Of a stretch of 64,000 nt of DNA, positions 9,263-18,783 are shown in pieces. This stretch comes from Hoeflea sp. YIM 152468 (GTDB taxonomy: Bacteria > Pseudomonadota > Alphaproteobacteria > Rhizobiales > Rhizobiaceae). Location: assembly GCF_029210485.1 (NCBI RefSeq), contig NZ_JARGET010000012.1:1-64000 (forward strand), given 5' to 3'. The position numbers and the translations under genes were made by a program. Below the pieces are notes generated by a model. The model did no database searches. It was not told the DNA's origin and saw only the letters and a program-made list of their open reading frames with translations. Each line of letters starts with the position of its first letter. Within the stretch, counting starts at the first letter, position 1.

Positions 9263-10663
9263 ATGTCAGAGAATTTTGCCGCATTCGCCTACCTCGTTTC
9301 GGGTGTCCTGTTCATCATGGCGCTCCGAGGCCTTTCGCATCCCACCACAAGCCGCAAGGGAAACCTCTATGGCATGAGTGGCATGGCGCTTGCCGTTGTC
9401 ACAACTTTGTTGCTGGCCGAGCCTTCAATCGGTGGCCTGGTGATGATTGTTGCCGGTCTCGCCATTGGTGGCGGCGTCGGTGCCGTTATTGCACGCAAGA
9501 TACCGATGACCTCGATGCCGCAGCTTGTCGCGGGATTTCACAGTCTGGTTGGCCTCGCGGCAGTGCTGGTGGCTGCGGCCGCGCTTTATTCCCCGCATGC
9601 CTTCGGCATTGGCGAAATTGGCGAGATCCACGCGCAGGCGCTCATTGAAATGTCGCTGGGTGTGGCCATCGGCGCCATCACCTTCACCGGCTCGATCATC
9701 GCGTTTCTCAAACTTGACGGACGCATGTCGGGCAAGCCGATCATGCTGCCGATGCGTCACATCATCAATGCCGCGCTGGCAATTGGTATCGTGGTTCTGG
9801 TGGCGGTTCTGGTGGCAACCGAAAGCTACACGGTGTTCTGGCTGGTGGTGCTTCTGTCTCTGGCGCTCGGTGTGTTGATCATTGTGCCCATCGGCGGCGC
9901 CGACATGCCGGTCGTGGTGTCGATGCTCAACTCCTATTCGGGCTGGGCAGCGGCCGGTATCGGTTTCACACTTGGCAATCTGGCCTTGATCATCACCGGC
10001 GCACTGGTCGGGTCGTCCGGTGCGATCTTGTCCTATATCATGTGCAAGGGTATGAACCGGTCGTTCATCTCGGTCATTCTGGGCGGCTTTGGCGGCGAGA
10101 CGGCAGCTGCGGGCGATGACGACATCGACCGCACCGTCAAGCTGGGTTCTGCCGACGACGCCGCCTTCCTGATGGCCAATGCATCCAAGGTCATCATCGT
10201 TCCCGGCTATGGCATGGCTGTCGCCCAGGCACAGCACGCCACACGCGAACTTGCCGACAAGCTCAAGGAACAGGGTGTCGAGGTCAAATACGCCATCCAT
10301 CCCGTGGCGGGCCGCATGCCCGGTCACATGAACGTTCTGCTGGCTGAAGCCAATGTTCCCTATGACGAAGTGTTCGAACTCGAGGACATCAACTCGGAGT
10401 TTGCGCAGGCAGACGTAGCCTATGTGATCGGCGCCAACGACGTCACCAATCCGGCGGCGCGCGACGACAAGGCATCGCCGATCTATGGCATGCCGATCCT
10501 TGATGTGGACAAGGCCCGTACCTGCCTGTTCGTCAAGCGCTCGCTGGGGTCCGGCTATGCCGGAATCGACAACACGCTGTTCTACAAGGATGGAACGATG
10601 ATGTTGCTGGGCGACGCCAAGAAGATGACGGACGACATCGTCAAGGCCATCGAGCACGGATGA
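9263..10663 (+). CDS. pntB: NAD(P) transhydrogenase beta subunit
   Basis: A 466-residue inner-membrane subunit that binds NADP(H) and completes the proton channel. The N-terminal two thirds hold about nine hydrophobic helices, including GADMPVVVSMLNSYSGWAAAGIGF; the C-terminal soluble NADP domain carries VIIVPGYGMAVAQAQH (about residue 315) and YVIGANDVTNPAARDD. Length fits the family (about 460). ATG 9263 is taken as start since homologues begin MSENFAAFAYL; the open frame upstream to 9098 overlaps pntAB. The operon ends in a strong hairpin terminator at 10701. Confidence 0.93.
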   Translation: MSENFAAFAYLVSGVLFIMALRGLSHPTTSRKGNLYGMSGMALAVVTTLLLAEPSIGGLVMIVAGLAIGGGVGAVIARKIPMTSMPQLVAGFHSLVGLAAVLVAAAALYSPHAFGIGEIGEIHAQALIEMSLGVAIGAITFTGSIIAFLKLDGRMSGKPIMLPMRHIINAALAIGIVVLVAVLVATESYTVFWLVVLLSLALGVLIIVPIGGADMPVVVSMLNSYSGWAAAGIGFTLGNLALIITGALVGSSGAILSYIMCKGMNRSFISVILGGFGGETAAAGDDDIDRTVKLGSADDAAFLMANASKVIIVPGYGMAVAQAQHATRELADKLKEQGVEVKYAIHPVAGRMPGHMNVLLAEANVPYDEVFELEDINSEFAQADVAYVIGANDVTNPAARDDKASPIYGMPILDVDKARTCLFVKRSLGSGYAGIDNTLFYKDGTMMLLGDAKKMTDDIVKAIEHG

Positions 10664-10700
10664 TCGTGCACGGATGAGCCAAATCAGGCCGTGTGTACAC

Positions 10701-10739
10701 AAGAGGCCCGGCATTGCTGCCGGGCCTCTTGCTGTTTTT
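10701..10739 (+). terminator. Rho-independent terminator of pnt operon
   Basis: Perfect 13-bp stem (AAGAGGCCCGGCA paired with TGCCGGGCCTCTT) around a TTGC loop, followed by GCTGTTTTT. It lies 38 bases after the pntB stop and just before the convergent DUF992 gene. Confidence 0.92.
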
Positions 10740-10750
10740 GCGGTTGATGA

Positions 10751-11251
10751 TCAATTGGCGGCTGAGCGCAACTGAATCTCGGCAATGCCAACGGCGACAT
10801 TCACGCCTTCCTGGGCCTGAACACTGACCGGCTGCAGGGTGAAAGTCTGCTCGGAGCCGCCGACAAGGATGTTGACCCCGGCGCCTGCCGCAGCGGATGC
10901 TTCGGCGGAAACACCGCGATAATCGCCTGCAAGCGAGCCCGGCTGGTACTGGTAGTCCGTTGTCTGAGCAAGAACGACCCATTCTATCAAGGTCGCGCCG
11001 GTCACGCCGATGTCGATGCCGAACTTGTTGACGACGCCAAAATAGGCTTCCTTGGCCTCGCTGTCGTTTGCAGGGGTGTACTCGCACGCCAGGTCCTTGG
11101 AGGAGCCGAAGACGAAGCCGGTGCCGCCTTCGACGGCACACTCGAGCAGGCCGAGCTCGACGCTGTCAGCCCGGGCCGGGATCGAGGTCGCGCCGAGGGT
11201 GACGACTGCAGCGAGAGCCGCAGCGGCCGTGATCTTGGTTCTTGAAATCAT
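10751..11251 (-). CDS. DUF992 family secreted protein
   Basis: A 166-residue protein with a clear Sec signal peptide (MISRTKITAAAALAAVVTL...IPARA, cleavage near residue 28), so it is probably periplasmic or surface located. The mature part matches the DUF992 family, found mainly in Rhizobiales: VELGLLECAVEGGTGFVFGSSKDLACEYTP at its start, then an alanine/glycine-rich region and a QLR-type end. The two cysteines in that N-terminal block are family-typical. Function is unknown. It is transcribed towards the pnt terminator and has no obvious operon partner. Confidence 0.85.
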   Translation of the reverse strand: MISRTKITAAAALAAVVTLGATSIPARADSVELGLLECAVEGGTGFVFGSSKDLACEYTPANDSEAKEAYFGVVNKFGIDIGVTGATLIEWVVLAQTTDYQYQPGSLAGDYRGVSAEASAAAGAGVNILVGGSEQTFTLQPVSVQAQEGVNVAVGIAEIQLRSAAN

Positions 11252-11408
11252 TGTGAACTCACTTTCCCGATTGTTGGTTCGAGCCTACAACGGGTGTGCA
11301 CAGCAATGGTTCCACGAAACGGCGCGCAGTTCAGTCCGCGGGAGTTTCAATTCACTGCAAGGGGGGGGTGGTTCTGCCGCGCACCTTGATCGGGTGATGG
11401 TGGCCTGA

Positions 11409-12266
11409 TCAACGTACCCGCGACAGACCGTCGATGGCCGGACGGTATTTCGGGTCGAGTTGGGCTGCCCGGGCATAGGACCGGGAGGCACGCTTCTTGT
11501 CGCCGCGGCGCTCGTAGATCAGGGCCTGATTGGACCAGGATTCAGCAATTCTCTGATTGAGCTCGACCGCCCGGTTGAAGTCGGCGAAGGCATTGTCATC
11601 ATCATTGAGAGCGACATAGGAAATGCCGCGGCCATTGTAGGGCTCGGGGGAATTGGGTGCCAACGAAATCGCAGTCGAAAAATCCTCGATTGCCTGAGGA
11701 TGCTGATTGCGCTGCTGCTTGATCAGACCCCGGTTGTGATAGGCTCGCGGATCTGTTGTCTGAAGATTGATGGCGCGGTCGAAATCGTTCATCGCCTCGT
11801 TGGTGCGGCCGGCCTGGCGGTAGAGATTGCCACGCCCGATATAGGCAACATCATAGCGCGGGTTGATCTGCAGCGCGCGATTGTAGTCATTGGCGGCGTC
11901 GGTCAGGTTGCCCATGGATCGGTGGATGAGCGCGCGATTGGCATAGGCCTGATAGAATGATGGGTTGAGCTGGATGGCGCGATTGAAATCGTCGATCGCA
12001 TTGCGGAACTGCCCGGACCGCCCATAGGCTGCGCCGCGAACGTTGTATCCCTCCGGATCGCGCGGGTTGCGCTGAATGACTTCGGTGAGCGAGGAAATGT
12101 TTTCATCCGTGCCCTGAGCCCGGTCAATCGAGATGGCGTCAACAGGCGAGGTGGTGCTGCAGCCGGACATGGCGAGCGTGACAGCGGACACCGTTGCAAG
12201 CAACAAGCAGCGAGCAAGGTTGGAAGGCCGCTGTTTTGTCTTCGCCGCTGCAAAAAAACCCATCAT
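11409..12266 (-). CDS. Tetratricopeptide-repeat lipoprotein
   Basis: A 285-residue predicted lipoprotein: a basic N-terminus, a hydrophobic stretch (LARCLLLATVSAVTLAMSGC) and a lipobox-like M-S-G-C with Cys at about residue 36. The rest is about six consecutive TPR units (NPRDPEGYNVRGAAYGRSG, NPSFYQAYANRALIHRSMG, NPRYDVAYIGRGNLYRQAG and so on), an all-helical protein-binding scaffold. It resembles TPR lipoproteins of the NlpI kind but with more repeats. Partners are unknown. Its start lies about 117 bases from the rpsU stop on the same strand, beyond the rpsU terminator, so it is probably a separate unit. Confidence 0.82.
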   Translation of the reverse strand: MMGFFAAAKTKQRPSNLARCLLLATVSAVTLAMSGCSTTSPVDAISIDRAQGTDENISSLTEVIQRNPRDPEGYNVRGAAYGRSGQFRNAIDDFNRAIQLNPSFYQAYANRALIHRSMGNLTDAANDYNRALQINPRYDVAYIGRGNLYRQAGRTNEAMNDFDRAINLQTTDPRAYHNRGLIKQQRNQHPQAIEDFSTAISLAPNSPEPYNGRGISYVALNDDDNAFADFNRAVELNQRIAESWSNQALIYERRGDKKRASRSYARAAQLDPKYRPAIDGLSRVR

Positions 12267-12312
12267 CCATGTCCCATTTGTTCAACCGGGCACAACCCGG
12301 TTCGCCACACTG

Positions 12313-12343
12313 AAAAAGGCGGAGACGAATTTTCGTCCCCGCC
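12313..12343 (-). terminator. Rho-independent terminator of rpsU
   Basis: On the minus strand GGCGGGGACGA pairs with TCGTCTCCGCC (one G-U wobble) across a short loop, followed by TTTTT. It lies 41 bases after the rpsU stop. Confidence 0.85.
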
Positions 12344-12383
12344 TCACATTCATGCAACCCCAAAAGGGCTAAAACAACCTGTA

Positions 12384-12617
12384 TTAACGAGTCGGCGCCG
12401 GACGGCCACCCCCGATAAGGCCTTCACGCTGAGCGCGCTTGCGCGCAAGCTTGCGGACACGGCGGACGGCTTCTGCCTTTTCACGCGCGCGCTTCTGCGA
12501 CGGCTTCTCATAAAAATCACGCATTTTCATTTCGCGGAAAATGCCTTCACGCTGCATTTTCTTCTTCAGAGCGCGGAGCGCCTGATCGACATTGTTATCG
12601 CGGACAAGTACCTGCAC
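12384..12617 (-). CDS. rpsU: 30S ribosomal protein S21
   Basis: A 77-residue basic protein of the small ribosomal subunit. It begins [25 protein letters not shown], the S21 signature, continues with [28 protein letters not shown], and ends with a glycine/proline tail typical of rhizobial S21. In this group S21 is a small, often duplicated gene transcribed alone. The terminator directly downstream supports a single-gene transcript. Confidence 0.95.
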   Translation of the reverse strand: MQVLVRDNNVDQALRALKKKMQREGIFREMKMRDFYEKPSQKRAREKAEAVRRVRKLARKRAQREGLIGGGRPAPTR

Positions 12618-12950
12618 GTTGATCCCGTTCCTTCGAGGTTTTGGTTGGCTTCAGCAACCCTGACAAACAAACAATTACTGCTCGCTCGGCCATGGGCGGT
12701 ACGATTAACGCGGCAAGTACCAGTTCCAAAGGCCGGAGTCCAGTCCTTGTGACCTTGACAATGGCCTCGCCAGCGTATTTTTCATCCGATCATGGGTCAA
12801 GATGAACGTCGGTTTTGATCTGATGCAATCTGCGACACGGTGCGGTGCGACATTCATGCCCGTCCAGAAGTCGCAAAGGAGCCGATGCGAGACAGACGAA
12901 TTTGCTCTTGCTGGGCGGACATCTATGTAACCGTTTGGAGCCAGAAAGCC
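12618..12950. other. Intergenic region between rpsU and soxB
   Basis: About 330 bases holding the divergent promoters of rpsU and the sox operon. An in-frame extension of soxB reaches back to 12840 but has no family similarity. No convincing operator, RNA or small gene was found. Confidence 0.6.
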
Positions 12951-14204
12951 ATGCGCAAATACTCCGTTTTTGCCGTTGCCCGTGAGGCAATGCGTGGGCA
13001 CAAGGGCTGGCCCGAGCAATGGTCATCACCGGAGCCGCGAAAAGAGTACGACGTCATCATTGTCGGTGCCGGAGGGCACGGTCTGGGTACGGCCTATTAT
13101 CTGGCCAAGGAGCACGGCATCACAAATATTGCCGTGATCGAAAAAGGCTGGCTCGGCGGTGGCAATACCGGGCGCAACACCACAATCATCCGCTCCAACT
13201 ACCTCTACGATGAAAGTGCGGGTCTTTACGATCATGCGCTCAAGCTTTGGGACGGCCTGTCCCAGGATCTCAATTACAATGTGATGTACTCGGCGCGCGG
13301 CGTAATGATGCTGGCGCACAATGTGCATGACAAGCAAGGGTTCAAGCGCCACATTCATGCCAACCGGCTCAACGGCGTCGACAATGAATGGCTGACACCG
13401 GAGCAGGCCAAGGAATTTTGCCCGCCTCTCAATATCGAGCGGTCGGCGCGCTACCCGGTGGTCGGCGCGGCCCTGCAACGCCGGGGCGGCACGGCGCGGC
13501 ACGATGCCGTTGCCTGGGGCTATGCGCGGGCTGCAGCCAGCATGGGCGTGCATATCATTCAGAATTGCGAGGTGACCGGGGTTCGCCGCGCCGATGACGG
13601 CTCGGTCTCGGGCGTTGATACCAGCCGAGGCTTTATCGGCGCCAAAAAGGTCGGAGTCGTAGCCGCAGGTCATACTTCGGTGATCATGGAAATGGCCGGC
13701 GTGCGCATGCCGCTCGAAAGCTACCCGTTGCAGGCTCTGGTGTCCGAACCGGTCAAGCCGGTCTTTCCCTGCGTGGTGATGTCCAACACGGTGCATGCCT
13801 ATATTTCGCAATCGGACAAGGGCGAACTGGTGATCGGCGCGGGCACCGACCAGTACACGTCTTACTCGCAAACCGGCGGTTTGCACATTCTCAGCCATAC
13901 GCTGGACGCCATTTGCGAAATGTTTCCGATGTTCACCCGGATGAAGATGCTCCGGTCCTGGGGCGGTATTGTCGACGTGACGCCGGACCGGTCGCCGATC
14001 CTGTCGAAAACGCCGGTCAAGGGGCTCTACGTCAATTGCGGCTGGGGCACCGGCGGCTTCAAGGCAACGCCGGGGTCGGCCAATGTGTTTGCCCACACCA
14101 TCGCCCGTGATGAGCCGCACAGGATTAACGCCCCCTTCAACCTGGAGCGCTTCCAGACCGGGCGCCTGATTGACGAGGCGGCCGCTGCGGCCGTGGCGCA
14201 TTGA
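12951..14204 (+). CDS. soxB: Sarcosine oxidase beta subunit
   Basis: Catalytic flavoprotein subunit (417 aa) of the heterotetrameric enzyme that oxidises sarcosine to glycine and passes the methyl group as methylene to tetrahydrofolate; cytoplasmic. It begins with the family-typical [20 protein letters not shown], followed by an FAD dinucleotide fold ([19 protein letters not shown], residues about 31-50). [12 protein letters not shown] places the conserved His that carries covalent FMN in known members at residue 184. ATG 12951, ten bases after GGAG, is preferred over the longer frame from 12840. First gene of the soxBDAG operon; soxD follows after about 100 bases. Confidence 0.94.
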   Translation: MRKYSVFAVAREAMRGHKGWPEQWSSPEPRKEYDVIIVGAGGHGLGTAYYLAKEHGITNIAVIEKGWLGGGNTGRNTTIIRSNYLYDESAGLYDHALKLWDGLSQDLNYNVMYSARGVMMLAHNVHDKQGFKRHIHANRLNGVDNEWLTPEQAKEFCPPLNIERSARYPVVGAALQRRGGTARHDAVAWGYARAAASMGVHIIQNCEVTGVRRADDGSVSGVDTSRGFIGAKKVGVVAAGHTSVIMEMAGVRMPLESYPLQALVSEPVKPVFPCVVMSNTVHAYISQSDKGELVIGAGTDQYTSYSQTGGLHILSHTLDAICEMFPMFTRMKMLRSWGGIVDVTPDRSPILSKTPVKGLYVNCGWGTGGFKATPGSANVFAHTIARDEPHRINAPFNLERFQTGRLIDEAAAAAVAH

Positions 14205-14303
14205 GCAAGCTCATCTTGCAACAGTCGAGCTTGCCGGCACCCCGAACCGCGGCCACCCCGAAACTGCCGTGATCAAGACCAAAAACCGACCAAGGACCAA
14301 GCG

Positions 14304-14627
14304 ATGCTTCTGATCCATTGTCCCTATTGCCAGGAAGAGCGGCCCGAGCTCGAGTTCCGCAATGCCGGCGAGGCGCATATCGAGCGGCCGAAAGACATTG
14401 CCGGGATAAGCGACGAGGAATTCAAGACATTCTTCTTTCTTCGTACCAACCCCAAAGGCGTAGCCTATGAGCGCTGGCGGCATATTCACGGCTGCGCCCG
14501 GTTTTTCAACGCCGTGCGCGATACGGTCAGCGACCAGTTCGTCACCACCTACAGGGCGGGCGAGCCCCGGGTCGAGGTCGAGCGTGGCGAAGATGGCAAG
14601 TTGAAGCTCAAGGGAGCGGCACAATGA
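14304..14627 (+). CDS. soxD: Sarcosine oxidase delta subunit
   Basis: A 107-residue zinc-binding structural subunit of heterotetrameric sarcosine oxidase. The start LLIHCPYCQEERPELEF provides C6 and C9, and YERWRHIHGCARFFNAVRD supplies the later His/Cys, as in the family. The protein is of ordinary length. Its stop overlaps the soxA start by four bases (ATGA), indicating coupled translation and matched subunit amounts. Confidence 0.93.
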   Translation: MLLIHCPYCQEERPELEFRNAGEAHIERPKDIAGISDEEFKTFFFLRTNPKGVAYERWRHIHGCARFFNAVRDTVSDQFVTTYRAGEPRVEVERGEDGKLKLKGAAQ

Positions 14628-17620
14628 GCGGCGCGAACCGGATCAAGGGCAAGGGCCGGCTGACGCCCGCCAAGACCCTGCGTTTTACGTTTGACCGCAA
14701 GGTTCTGACGGCAGTCGAAGGCGATACGCTTGCGTCCGCATTGCTTGCCAACGGCATTCACCTGACCGGTCGTTCGTTCAAGTATCATCGCCCGCGCGGC
14801 ATGTTGTCAGCCGGATCGGAAGAGCCCAATGCGTTGCTGGATGTCGGCCGCGACGCGGCGCGGCGGACACCCAATATCAGAGCGACGGTGCAAGAAGTCT
14901 ATGACGGGCTGCAGGCCAAGTCCCAGAACCGCTGGCCGTCGCTTGCCTTCGATGTTGGCGGGATCAACAATTTGGCCTCGCCATTTTTTGCCGCCGGGTT
15001 CTACTACAAGACCTTTATGTGGCCGAAAGCGGCATGGAAAAAGCTCTATGAGCCGATCATTCGCGCGGCTGCAGGTCTGGGAGTGGCGCCGAGCGAGCGG
15101 GACCCCGATCACTATGCCAATCATTTCATCCATTGCGATGTTCTGGTGATCGGCGGTGGCGCGGCCGGTTTGACCGCGGCACTTGCGGCGGCGCATGCCG
15201 GTGCAGAGGTCATCGTCTGCGACGAGCAAGCCGAAACAGGCGGGGCTTTCCATCACGACACCGATGCGACAGTCGATGGCGTCTCGGGCTGGGACTGGGC
15301 GCAGGCAGCGACCGCCGAATTGCGCGCCATGGACAATGTGAAGGTGCTCACCCGCACGACGGCGTTCGGCTATCAGGCGCAGAACCATGTCGTCCTTGTC
15401 GAGCGGGTGACCGAACACCTGGCCAACCCGGATGCGTCCCTGCCACGCGAGCGGCTCTGGCAGGTCAGGGCCAGGCAGGTGATCATCGCGACCGGCGCCA
15501 TCGAGCGGCACATGGTGTTCGCCAACAATGATCGTCCCGGCATCATGCTGGCCTCGGCGGCGCGGACCTATCTCAATCATTACGGTGTCGCGGTCGGCAG
15601 CAAAGTCGGCGTCTATACGGCCTGCGATTCGGCGTGGTCGGCGGCCTTTGATCTCAAGCAGGCCGGCGTCTCGGTGCCGGCGATTGTCGATGTGCGGACC
15701 GATCCCGATCCGGCCCTGGTGGCGCGGGCCAGCGAACTCGGCATCGAGGTGCTGAGTGGTCAGGCGGTGCTTGACACCTCCGGCAAGCTTCGGATCAAGT
15801 CGATGAAGGTGGGCAAGGCTTCGGCCGGCTCGACGCGTGATATTGCTGTCGACGCGCTGATCATGTCCTCGGGCTGGACGCCTTCGGTGCATATGTATTC
15901 GCAGTCGCGCGGTAAGGTGGTCTGGGACGAGGAAGGCCAACGCTTTCTGCCTGGACACCACGTTCAGGCTTGCGCCAGTGTCGGCGCCTGCAGCGGCGTC
16001 GATGATCTGGCCGATGCGATGGATGGTGCTGCCAAAGCCGGCCATGAAGCGGCGAAGGCGGCCGGGGTCGAGACCGGGCCTGTGTGGACCGCACCGGATG
16101 CGGACACAGCCACATTATGGACCGGCAGCATGATGGGATCGGCTGCCGGCGCCGGGCCCGAGACGACGGTGAAGGCCTTTGTCGATTTTCAGAACGACGT
16201 CACCGCCAAGGATATCCGGCTTGCCGTGCGCGAAGGCATGCACTCGATCGAGCATGTCAAACGCTTCACCACCAACGGCATGGCCACCGACCAGGGCAAG
16301 ACGTCAAATATCCATGGTCTGGCGATCGCTGCCGAAATGCTCGGCAAGCCGTTGCCGCAGGTGGGGCTGACCACGTTCCGCTCGCCCTTCACGCCGGTGA
16401 CATTCGGCGCGATCGTCACTCATTCCCGGGGTGACTTGTTCGAGCCAATCCGCAGGACACCCATGCATGACTGGGAAGAAGCCCACGGCGCGGTGTTCGA
16501 GGATGTCGGTCAGTGGAAACGTGCCTGGTACTATCCGCGCCCGGGCGAAGACATGCATCAGGCTGTCAATCGCGAATGCCGCACGGTGCGCGAGAGCGCG
16601 GGGATGTTCGACGCCTCGACGCTGGGAAAGATCGAAGTTGTCGGCCCCGATGCCGCCAGGTTCCTCAATCTCATGTACACCAATGGCTGGGACAAGCTGG
16701 AGCCGGGCCGTTGCAAATACGGCATCATGCTGCGTGAAGACGGCTTCATCTATGATGATGGCGTCGTCGGTCGCTTGGCAGAGGACCGCTTCCACGTGAC
16801 CACCACCACCGGCGGCGCGCCGCGGGTGATGCACCATATGGAAGATTATCTGCAGACCGAGTTCCCGGATCTCAAGGTGTGGCTGACATCGACGACGGAG
16901 CAATGGGCGGTGATCGCGGTGCAGGGGCCCAAGGCACGCGAGATCATCGCGCCGCTGGTCGAGGGCATCGATCTGTCCACCGAAGCCATGCCGCATATGA
17001 GCCTGCGCGAAGGCACAATCTGCGGCGTGCCGACACGGCTGTTCCGGATGTCGTTCACCGGCGAAGCCGGTTACGAGGTCAATGTGCCTGCTGATTATGG
17101 TGACGCGGTGTGGAAAGCGTTGTGGGCGCGGGCGGAACCGCTGGGGGCCTGCGCCTATGGAACCGAGACCATGCATGTGCTCCGGGCCGAAAAAGGCTAT
17201 ATCATTGTCGGCCAGGACACCGATGGTACGGTGACGCCGGACGATGCCGGATTGAACTGGGCGGTTGCCAAGAAAAAACCCGACTTCGTCGGCATTCGCG
17301 GTCTGCGGCGGCCTGACCTGATTGGCGGTGGCCGTAAACAACTCGTTGGCCTGACCACCAAGGATCCGAACATCGTTCTGGAGGAGGGCGCGCAGATCGT
17401 CGCCGATCCGAACCAGTCCGTGCCGATGACCATGATCGGGCATGTCACTTCGTCCTACTGGTCGGAGAATTGCGGCCGGTCGATTGCCATGGGTGTCGTG
17501 ATTGACGGGAGGGCGCTCAAGGGCAGGACGCTTTATGTGCCGATGCCTGAGAGGACAATTGAAGTGGAAGTCACCGATACTGTTTTCATCGACAAGGAAG
17601 GAGTGCGGCTGAATGGCTGA
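14624..17620 (+). CDS. soxA: Sarcosine oxidase alpha subunit
   Basis: The 998-residue large subunit binds NAD+ and tetrahydrofolate. The N-terminal 110 residues resemble the ferredoxin-like domain of the family (FTFDRKVLTAVEGDTLASALLANG...GRSFKYHRPRG). An NAD-binding Rossmann fold follows (VLVIGGGAAGLTAALAAAHAG, about 172-192). From about residue 605 the chain is a GcvT-like folate-binding domain, which traps the one-carbon unit as methylene-THF. Length agrees with the family (about 1000). It overlaps soxD by four bases and soxG by eight, so the four sox genes form one tight operon. Confidence 0.94.
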   Translation: MSGANRIKGKGRLTPAKTLRFTFDRKVLTAVEGDTLASALLANGIHLTGRSFKYHRPRGMLSAGSEEPNALLDVGRDAARRTPNIRATVQEVYDGLQAKSQNRWPSLAFDVGGINNLASPFFAAGFYYKTFMWPKAAWKKLYEPIIRAAAGLGVAPSERDPDHYANHFIHCDVLVIGGGAAGLTAALAAAHAGAEVIVCDEQAETGGAFHHDTDATVDGVSGWDWAQAATAELRAMDNVKVLTRTTAFGYQAQNHVVLVERVTEHLANPDASLPRERLWQVRARQVIIATGAIERHMVFANNDRPGIMLASAARTYLNHYGVAVGSKVGVYTACDSAWSAAFDLKQAGVSVPAIVDVRTDPDPALVARASELGIEVLSGQAVLDTSGKLRIKSMKVGKASAGSTRDIAVDALIMSSGWTPSVHMYSQSRGKVVWDEEGQRFLPGHHVQACASVGACSGVDDLADAMDGAAKAGHEAAKAAGVETGPVWTAPDADTATLWTGSMMGSAAGAGPETTVKAFVDFQNDVTAKDIRLAVREGMHSIEHVKRFTTNGMATDQGKTSNIHGLAIAAEMLGKPLPQVGLTTFRSPFTPVTFGAIVTHSRGDLFEPIRRTPMHDWEEAHGAVFEDVGQWKRAWYYPRPGEDMHQAVNRECRTVRESAGMFDASTLGKIEVVGPDAARFLNLMYTNGWDKLEPGRCKYGIMLREDGFIYDDGVVGRLAEDRFHVTTTTGGAPRVMHHMEDYLQTEFPDLKVWLTSTTEQWAVIAVQGPKAREIIAPLVEGIDLSTEAMPHMSLREGTICGVPTRLFRMSFTGEAGYEVNVPADYGDAVWKALWARAEPLGACAYGTETMHVLRAEKGYIIVGQDTDGTVTPDDAGLNWAVAKKKPDFVGIRGLRRPDLIGGGRKQLVGLTTKDPNIVLEEGAQIVADPNQSVPMTMIGHVTSSYWSENCGRSIAMGVVIDGRALKGRTLYVPMPERTIEVEVTDTVFIDKEGVRLNG

Positions 17621-18167
17621 TATCGCTCACCCCACCCGTCTCGAATCGCTCGCAGGACGCGCGATTGGCGCAACCGGCGTTATGCTGACGCCTGCGCCTG
17701 CTGCACATCGTGTTGTGCTGCGGGCTGACCCGCGAGAGGCGGAGGCGCTGTCCAAGGCGCTCGGTCTTGAACTGCCGGCGGCCCCCAAGACATCAGCGCG
17801 CACCGACACGGGGCGGCTGATTGCCTGGCTTGGACCAGATGAATGGCTGATCATTGACGAGAACGGCGATCCGGCTGCAGATCTGGCAAAGGCCGCGGCG
17901 CTGCATTCCGCCGTTGACATTTCTCATCGCAACACAGCGATCCTGGTGACAGGCAAGGGCGCGCGCGCCACCGTCCAAGGCGGCTGCCCGCAGAACCTGA
18001 GTGAGAGAGCCTTTCCTGTCGGATCAGCCAGCCGGACCGTGTTGGGCAAGATTGAAGTGGTGATCCTGCGGACGGGAGCGGAAGAGTTCCGGGTCGAATG
18101 CTGGCGTTCGTTTGCGGACTATGCTTTCGGCGTGTTGTCAGAAGCCGCAAAGGATTGCCTGGCGTAA
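17613..18167 (+). CDS. soxG: Sarcosine oxidase gamma subunit
   Basis: A 184-residue subunit related to the GcvT C-terminal fold, needed for assembly of the sarcosine oxidase complex. Family-like stretches are WLGPDEWLIIDE (about residues 69-80), VDISHRNTAILVTGKGARATVQGGCPQNL and EEFRVECWRSFADYAFGVL near the end. The start overlaps soxA by eight bases. Last gene of the operon; it converges with the MaoC gene 23 bases away. A small GCAGG/CCTGC hairpin lies in the gap but has no T-run. Confidence 0.9.
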   Translation: MADIAHPTRLESLAGRAIGATGVMLTPAPAAHRVVLRADPREAEALSKALGLELPAAPKTSARTDTGRLIAWLGPDEWLIIDENGDPAADLAKAAALHSAVDISHRNTAILVTGKGARATVQGGCPQNLSERAFPVGSASRTVLGKIEVVILRTGAEEFRVECWRSFADYAFGVLSEAAKDCLA

Positions 18168-18190
18168 GCGCAGGAGGGGGCCTGCAGGTT

Positions 18191-18679
18191 TCATGTGTCC
18201 TGCTGTGGCCAGTCCTTCGGATCGAACTGGATGACGGTCAGCCAGGAGGCTGTCATCGCCGGCTTTTTGACACCTTCGATTTCAATCTTCACATCGAATG
18301 TGGTCATCATTCTGCCGGGACCACGAAGCCGTGCCTCCTTGAGGAAAAACCGGCCACGGATGCGGCCATCGACGGGCACCGGCGCCATGAAGCGGATCTT
18401 GTTGAAGCCGTAATTGATGCCGAAATTGTCTTCCCGCAGCCGCGGCACCGCATCGGTATGCATGGCCGAGAGCATCGAAAGCGTCAGAAAACCATGCGCA
18501 ATCGTACCCCCGAACGGGGTTTCAGCCGCGCGCACAGGATCGACGTGAATGAACTGGCGATCATCAGTGGCGTCGGCGAAAGTGTCGATGCGTGATTGCG
18601 GCACGTCCATCCATTTGGACACGCCAAGCTCCGTTCCAACGAGATCCTTGATCTCAGCAATTGAAATCACGCGCTGCAC
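18191..18679 (-). CDS. MaoC-family hydratase
   Basis: A 162-residue single hot-dog domain protein of the MaoC/(R)-specific enoyl-CoA hydratase group. The catalytic Asp/His pair is in FADATDDRQFIHVDPVRA (about residues 32-49), followed by FGGTIAHGFLTLSML. The substrate is likely an enoyl-CoA thioester in fatty-acid or polyhydroxyalkanoate metabolism, but MaoC proteins also act in other pathways and the neighbours give no clue. It is convergent with soxG and unlinked to the glycogen operon beyond it. Confidence 0.85.
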   Translation of the reverse strand: MQRVISIAEIKDLVGTELGVSKWMDVPQSRIDTFADATDDRQFIHVDPVRAAETPFGGTIAHGFLTLSMLSAMHTDAVPRLREDNFGINYGFNKIRFMAPVPVDGRIRGRFFLKEARLRGPGRMMTTFDVKIEIEGVKKPAMTASWLTVIQFDPKDWPQQDT

Positions 18680-18783
18680 ATCAATCCCCCAAGTTATCCC
18701 GACCTGTTTTCTGCATCATGTTGATGTGGAAATGCAAGCAGATACCGGTTGCCAGGTGCTCTGAGCGTTCGGCATCACCTGGC

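Noticed and set aside
14807-17443. Long minus-strand open frames inside soxA
   Set aside because: They are antisense to a well-supported 998-residue gene and contain no recognisable motifs.
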